Below are positions 24,037 through 24,134 of a DNA stretch of 24,134 nt, in pieces. Source of the DNA: JAGSOU01 sp049974865 (GTDB taxonomy: Bacteria; Pseudomonadota; Alphaproteobacteria; Rhodobacterales; Rhodobacteraceae); contig JBNGCX010000058.1 of the NCBI GenBank assembly GCA_049974865.1, forward strand, positions 1 through 24,134. Reading direction: 5' to 3'. Under the pieces are notes generated by a model that saw only the letters and a program-made list of their open reading frames with translations, ran no database searches and was not told the origin of the DNA. How positions within the stretch are numbered: the stretch's first letter is position 1; each line of letters starts with the position of its first letter. A program made the translations under genes and the position numbers.

Positions 24037-24134
24037 TCAGCCGAGCTTTTCTGTTAGCTCGGGGACGGCGTCGAAGAGGTCGGCGACCAGGCCGTAATCG
24101 GCGACCTGGAAGATCGGGGCCTCCTCGTCCTTGT
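24037..24134 (-). CDS. etfA: Electron transfer flavoprotein alpha subunit, C-terminal end (partial)
   Basis: Only the last 31 codons and the stop are inside the window. Reading the minus strand from the edge gives KDEEAPIFQVADYG, then LVADLFDAVPELTEKLG and TGA. The segment NKDPxAPIFxxADYGxVxDLxxVxPxL is the signature C-terminus of EtfA, around the FAD-binding site. ETF accepts electrons from acyl-CoA dehydrogenases such as the Mcd-like enzyme at 10406-12088 and delivers them to ETF-quinone oxidoreductase. The rest of the gene, and probably etfB, lie beyond the right edge. Confidence 0.88.
   Translation of the reverse strand, partial: KDEEAPIFQVADYGLVADLFDAVPELTEKLG

Overview
The window reads as a stretch of core chromosome from a GC-rich alphaproteobacterium, most likely of the Rhodobacteraceae (roseobacter group). 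This is inferred from gene content and order: rpoZ-rsh-DUF2062-pdxJ-acpS-lepB-rnc-era-DUF1491-recO, then pckA divergent from chvI-chvG-hprK-rapZ-EIIA-HPr, then 3-hydroxybutyryl-CoA dehydrogenase near etfA. The protein sequences also have a roseobacter style. I see no phage, insertion sequence, CRISPR array, tRNA or rRNA.

Layout. (1) 24-596, minus: NYN-domain nuclease-like protein, divergent from folK. (2) 693-9480, plus: folK, then a long run of growth-control and housekeeping genes: RNA polymerase omega, the (p)ppGpp synthetase/hydrolase, a DUF2062 membrane protein, PLP synthesis (pdxJ), holo-ACP synthase, signal peptidase I, RNase III, Era, DUF1491 and RecO. Several starts overlap the preceding stop. 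Two short hairpin repeats lie before the DUF1491 gene and recO and supply their ribosome binding sites. (3) 9543-10385, plus: transglutaminase-like protein, convergent with a 560-residue acyl-CoA dehydrogenase at 10406-12088 whose N-terminal extension fits (2S)-methylsuccinyl-CoA dehydrogenase of the ethylmalonyl-CoA pathway. (4) 12250-14577, plus: TauE/SafE-type exporter and, after a 348-base gap, a DEAD-box RNA helicase. (5) 14674-16269, minus: pckA (gluconeogenesis), sharing a terminator with the helicase. (6) 16658-22060, plus: chvI, chvG, truncated hprK, rapZ, a mannose-type EIIA, HPr and a PlsC-like acyltransferase, nearly all touching or overlapping. (7) 22116-22991, minus: 3-hydroxybutyryl-CoA dehydrogenase. 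(8) 23157-23984, plus: a DUF6473-like protein. (9) 24037-24134, minus: the last 31 codons of etfA, cut by the window edge.

How the genes fit together. The theme on the right is carbon and envelope control. ChvG-ChvI is an envelope and acid-sensing two-component system. The genes behind it form an incomplete, non-transporting PTS (no EIIB, EIIC or EI here) with its own Ser-kinase HprK. The divergent pckA is the first step of gluconeogenesis. Mcd, the hydroxybutyryl-CoA dehydrogenase and ETF belong to C2/C4 acyl-CoA metabolism.

I found no clearly new biological system. The most interesting non-coding signals are a 13-bp direct repeat with an exact 20-bp period between pckA and chvI, a hairpin in the pckA leader, a nested AT-rich double hairpin at 22068-22112, and the SD-bearing repeats at 8325-8380 and 8721-8757. 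The promoters of most units could not be fixed by eye.
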